Shown here: one piece after another, positions 60,960 to 61,944 of the stretch
How the letters are laid out: every line of letters begins with the position of its first letter
How positions within the stretch are numbered: position 1 is the first letter of the stretch
Origin: Polymyxa betae
Taxonomy: Eukaryota > Endomyxa > Phytomyxea > Plasmodiophorida > Plasmodiophoridae
DNA length: 61,944 nucleotides
Reading direction: 5' to 3'
Assembly: GCA_003693705.1 (NCBI GenBank)
Contig: RBZT01000610.1
Span: 1-61,944, forward strand
Made by a program: the position numbers and the translations under genes
The notes under the pieces: model-generated
Told to the model about the DNA's origin: nothing
Seen by the model: the letters and a program-made list of their open reading frames with translations, nothing else
Database searches by the model: none

Positions 60960-61790
60960 TTTTTGCACGCACTTCATTCCGTACTGGCCCGCCTATTGGC
61001 TGCGCCATGCCCCTTTGAAGCTGAGGAGACCTCATGGCTCCCAGTAAATTACCCGCAGGCTCGAAATGGGCGACCGTCCTCAGCCACCGGCACTGCCCGA
61101 CCCGCCAACGCAGCGAGTCGGACGAAACCTGACAAACAGGGAGCGCAATGGTATCATGAAAAGTCGGCTAATTCGGACCCAAACTGGGAAATTGCCGAGG
61201 GGGCAATACAAGAAATCGCAATGCAATTCGACTACTGCTCGAAAACCGTTTCTCGTTTCTGCCATGACATTCGAACTTCCCTTGAACTTGGACAAGCATT
61301 CCTGGATGTCAGCTCAAAAATTCCACAAAATTCTGGCCGCAAACCCAAAAACCGCGAAGAAATTCTAAGCAAAATTGCGCAAGTTGCTTTTCAAGATCGA
61401 AAATCTTTGCGAGACATTTCTGGAAAAGCCGGAGTGTCTTACGGGACACTTCAAAACGTAATACGAGAAGGAAAGATGACAAGGGCGAAAAACAGATTGA
61501 AACCTCTTTCGCAGCCGCAAAAGATTTCACGTTTACGCTTTGCATTAAGAATGGTGCAACCTGAAACCAGACTTTTCAAGGACATGTACGACATGGTTCA
61601 TGTCGAGGAGAAGTGGTTTTTTGTCAAAACAATTGATGAGAGATACTATCGTATTGATGGTGAGGTGCCAAAACCTTCCAGAAGTGTCCAAAGCAAAAGG
61701 TTCATTAGCAAAGTTTTGTTTCTAGTTGCAGTATCTAGGCCACGATGGGATCCCCATCGGAAAACAATGTTTGTCGGGAAATCCCAGGAC
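60960..61790 (+). pseudogene. mariner-like transposase, truncated and frameshifted
   Basis: The N-terminal helix-turn-helix part starts in one frame (NLTNRERNGIMKSRLIRTQT, GKLPRG). It continues in another (AIQEIAMQFDYCSKTVSRF), the break being at a run of G near 61199-61203. A second helix-turn-helix follows (LSKIAQVAFQDRKSLRDISG, AGVSYGTLQNVI), then the catalytic part KISRLRFALRMVQPETRLFK, MYDMVHVEEKWFFVKTIDER, SKRFISKVLFLVAVSRPRWD. The layout is that of plant/oomycete-type mariner elements, whose block is normally VHIDEKWF. Here the first catalytic Asp reads Glu. The protein is cut at about 61780 before the second and third acids. Confidence 0.85.
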
Positions 61791-61846
61791 CCCCGAGAGG
61801 TCCGTACGGCATCCGTACGGACCGAGCTGGATTTGGGTCCTGGGAT
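61781..61846. other. nested perfect inverted repeat (66 bp)
   Basis: Outer arms atcccaggaccc (61781-61792) and gggtcctgggat (61835-61846). Inner arms gtccgtacgg (61800-61809) and ccgtacggac (61813-61822) with a 3-nt loop. It sits exactly where the mariner coding similarity ends. Confidence 0.9.
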
Positions 61847-61944
61847 TCGAGCTGGAATAAATCAGAGTTGATAACGAGCTGTAATTCGTGTGTGTCAATT
61901 TAGTAGCGTATCGCGATTGGAGGATCCGCTCCAAAGAATTCTTT

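Overview
This is a repeat-dominated piece of a eukaryotic nuclear genome. There are no bacterial operons, Shine-Dalgarno-led gene strings or CRISPR arrays. Short GT-AG introns (46-57 bp), interstitial TTTAGGG/TTAGGG stretches, and a mix of Ty3/gypsy, Ty1/copia, DIRS/Ngaro-like, Penelope-like, Crypton-like, EnSpm-like, hAT, mariner, pogo and piggyBac-like elements best suit a stramenopile, most likely an oomycete. That lineage call is an inference from element content, not from a host marker gene. Nearly every recognisable coding segment is transposon-derived, and most are broken by stops, frameshifts or later insertions.

Layout. 1-4.4 kb: a gypsy gag fragment, a Crypton-like recombinase fragment, an EnSpm-like transposase C-terminus and a diverged ~300-bp tandem array. 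4.6-7.4 kb: a decayed copia RT/RNase H segment and a separate gag with a zinc knuckle. 7.84-12.88 kb: a bounded gypsy element with two 267-bp LTRs and a 5-bp target duplication. 12.98-13.68 kb: a foldback repeat. 13.68 to about 22.5 kb: a copia element interrupted twice, by a hAT element (13977-16575, exact 8-bp target duplication) and by a piggyBac-like element (about 17.61-21.24 kb). 22.5-25.5 kb: fragments of the same piggyBac-like family, a copia gag, and a gag/protease from another retroelement. 25.86-31.76 kb: a second long piggyBac-like copy split by a hAT element. 32.5-35.5 kb: a DIRS/Ngaro-like gag and a long RT ORF facing each other. 35.67-42.6 kb: a MITE, a LINE remnant, a Tc1/mariner-like DDE pseudogene and unassigned sequence. 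43.23-46.91 kb: a third hAT element carrying a truncated Penelope-like RT. 47-59.5 kb: pogo-like remains, small repeats, one plausible spliced gene and long sequence I cannot assign. 59.5-61.9 kb: a second gypsy pol remnant and a mariner pseudogene.

The strongest candidate for something undescribed is the piggyBac-like family. Its transposase appears to carry a SAP motif and a YqaJ/lambda-exonuclease-like PD-(D/E)XK nuclease inserted between the second catalytic Asp and the GG-x-D part of the transposase domain. Two diverged copies share this arrangement, and their termini carry palindromes whose stems differ by matched changes. How it might work (a nuclease acting on the ends or on repair intermediates during transposition) is inference only.
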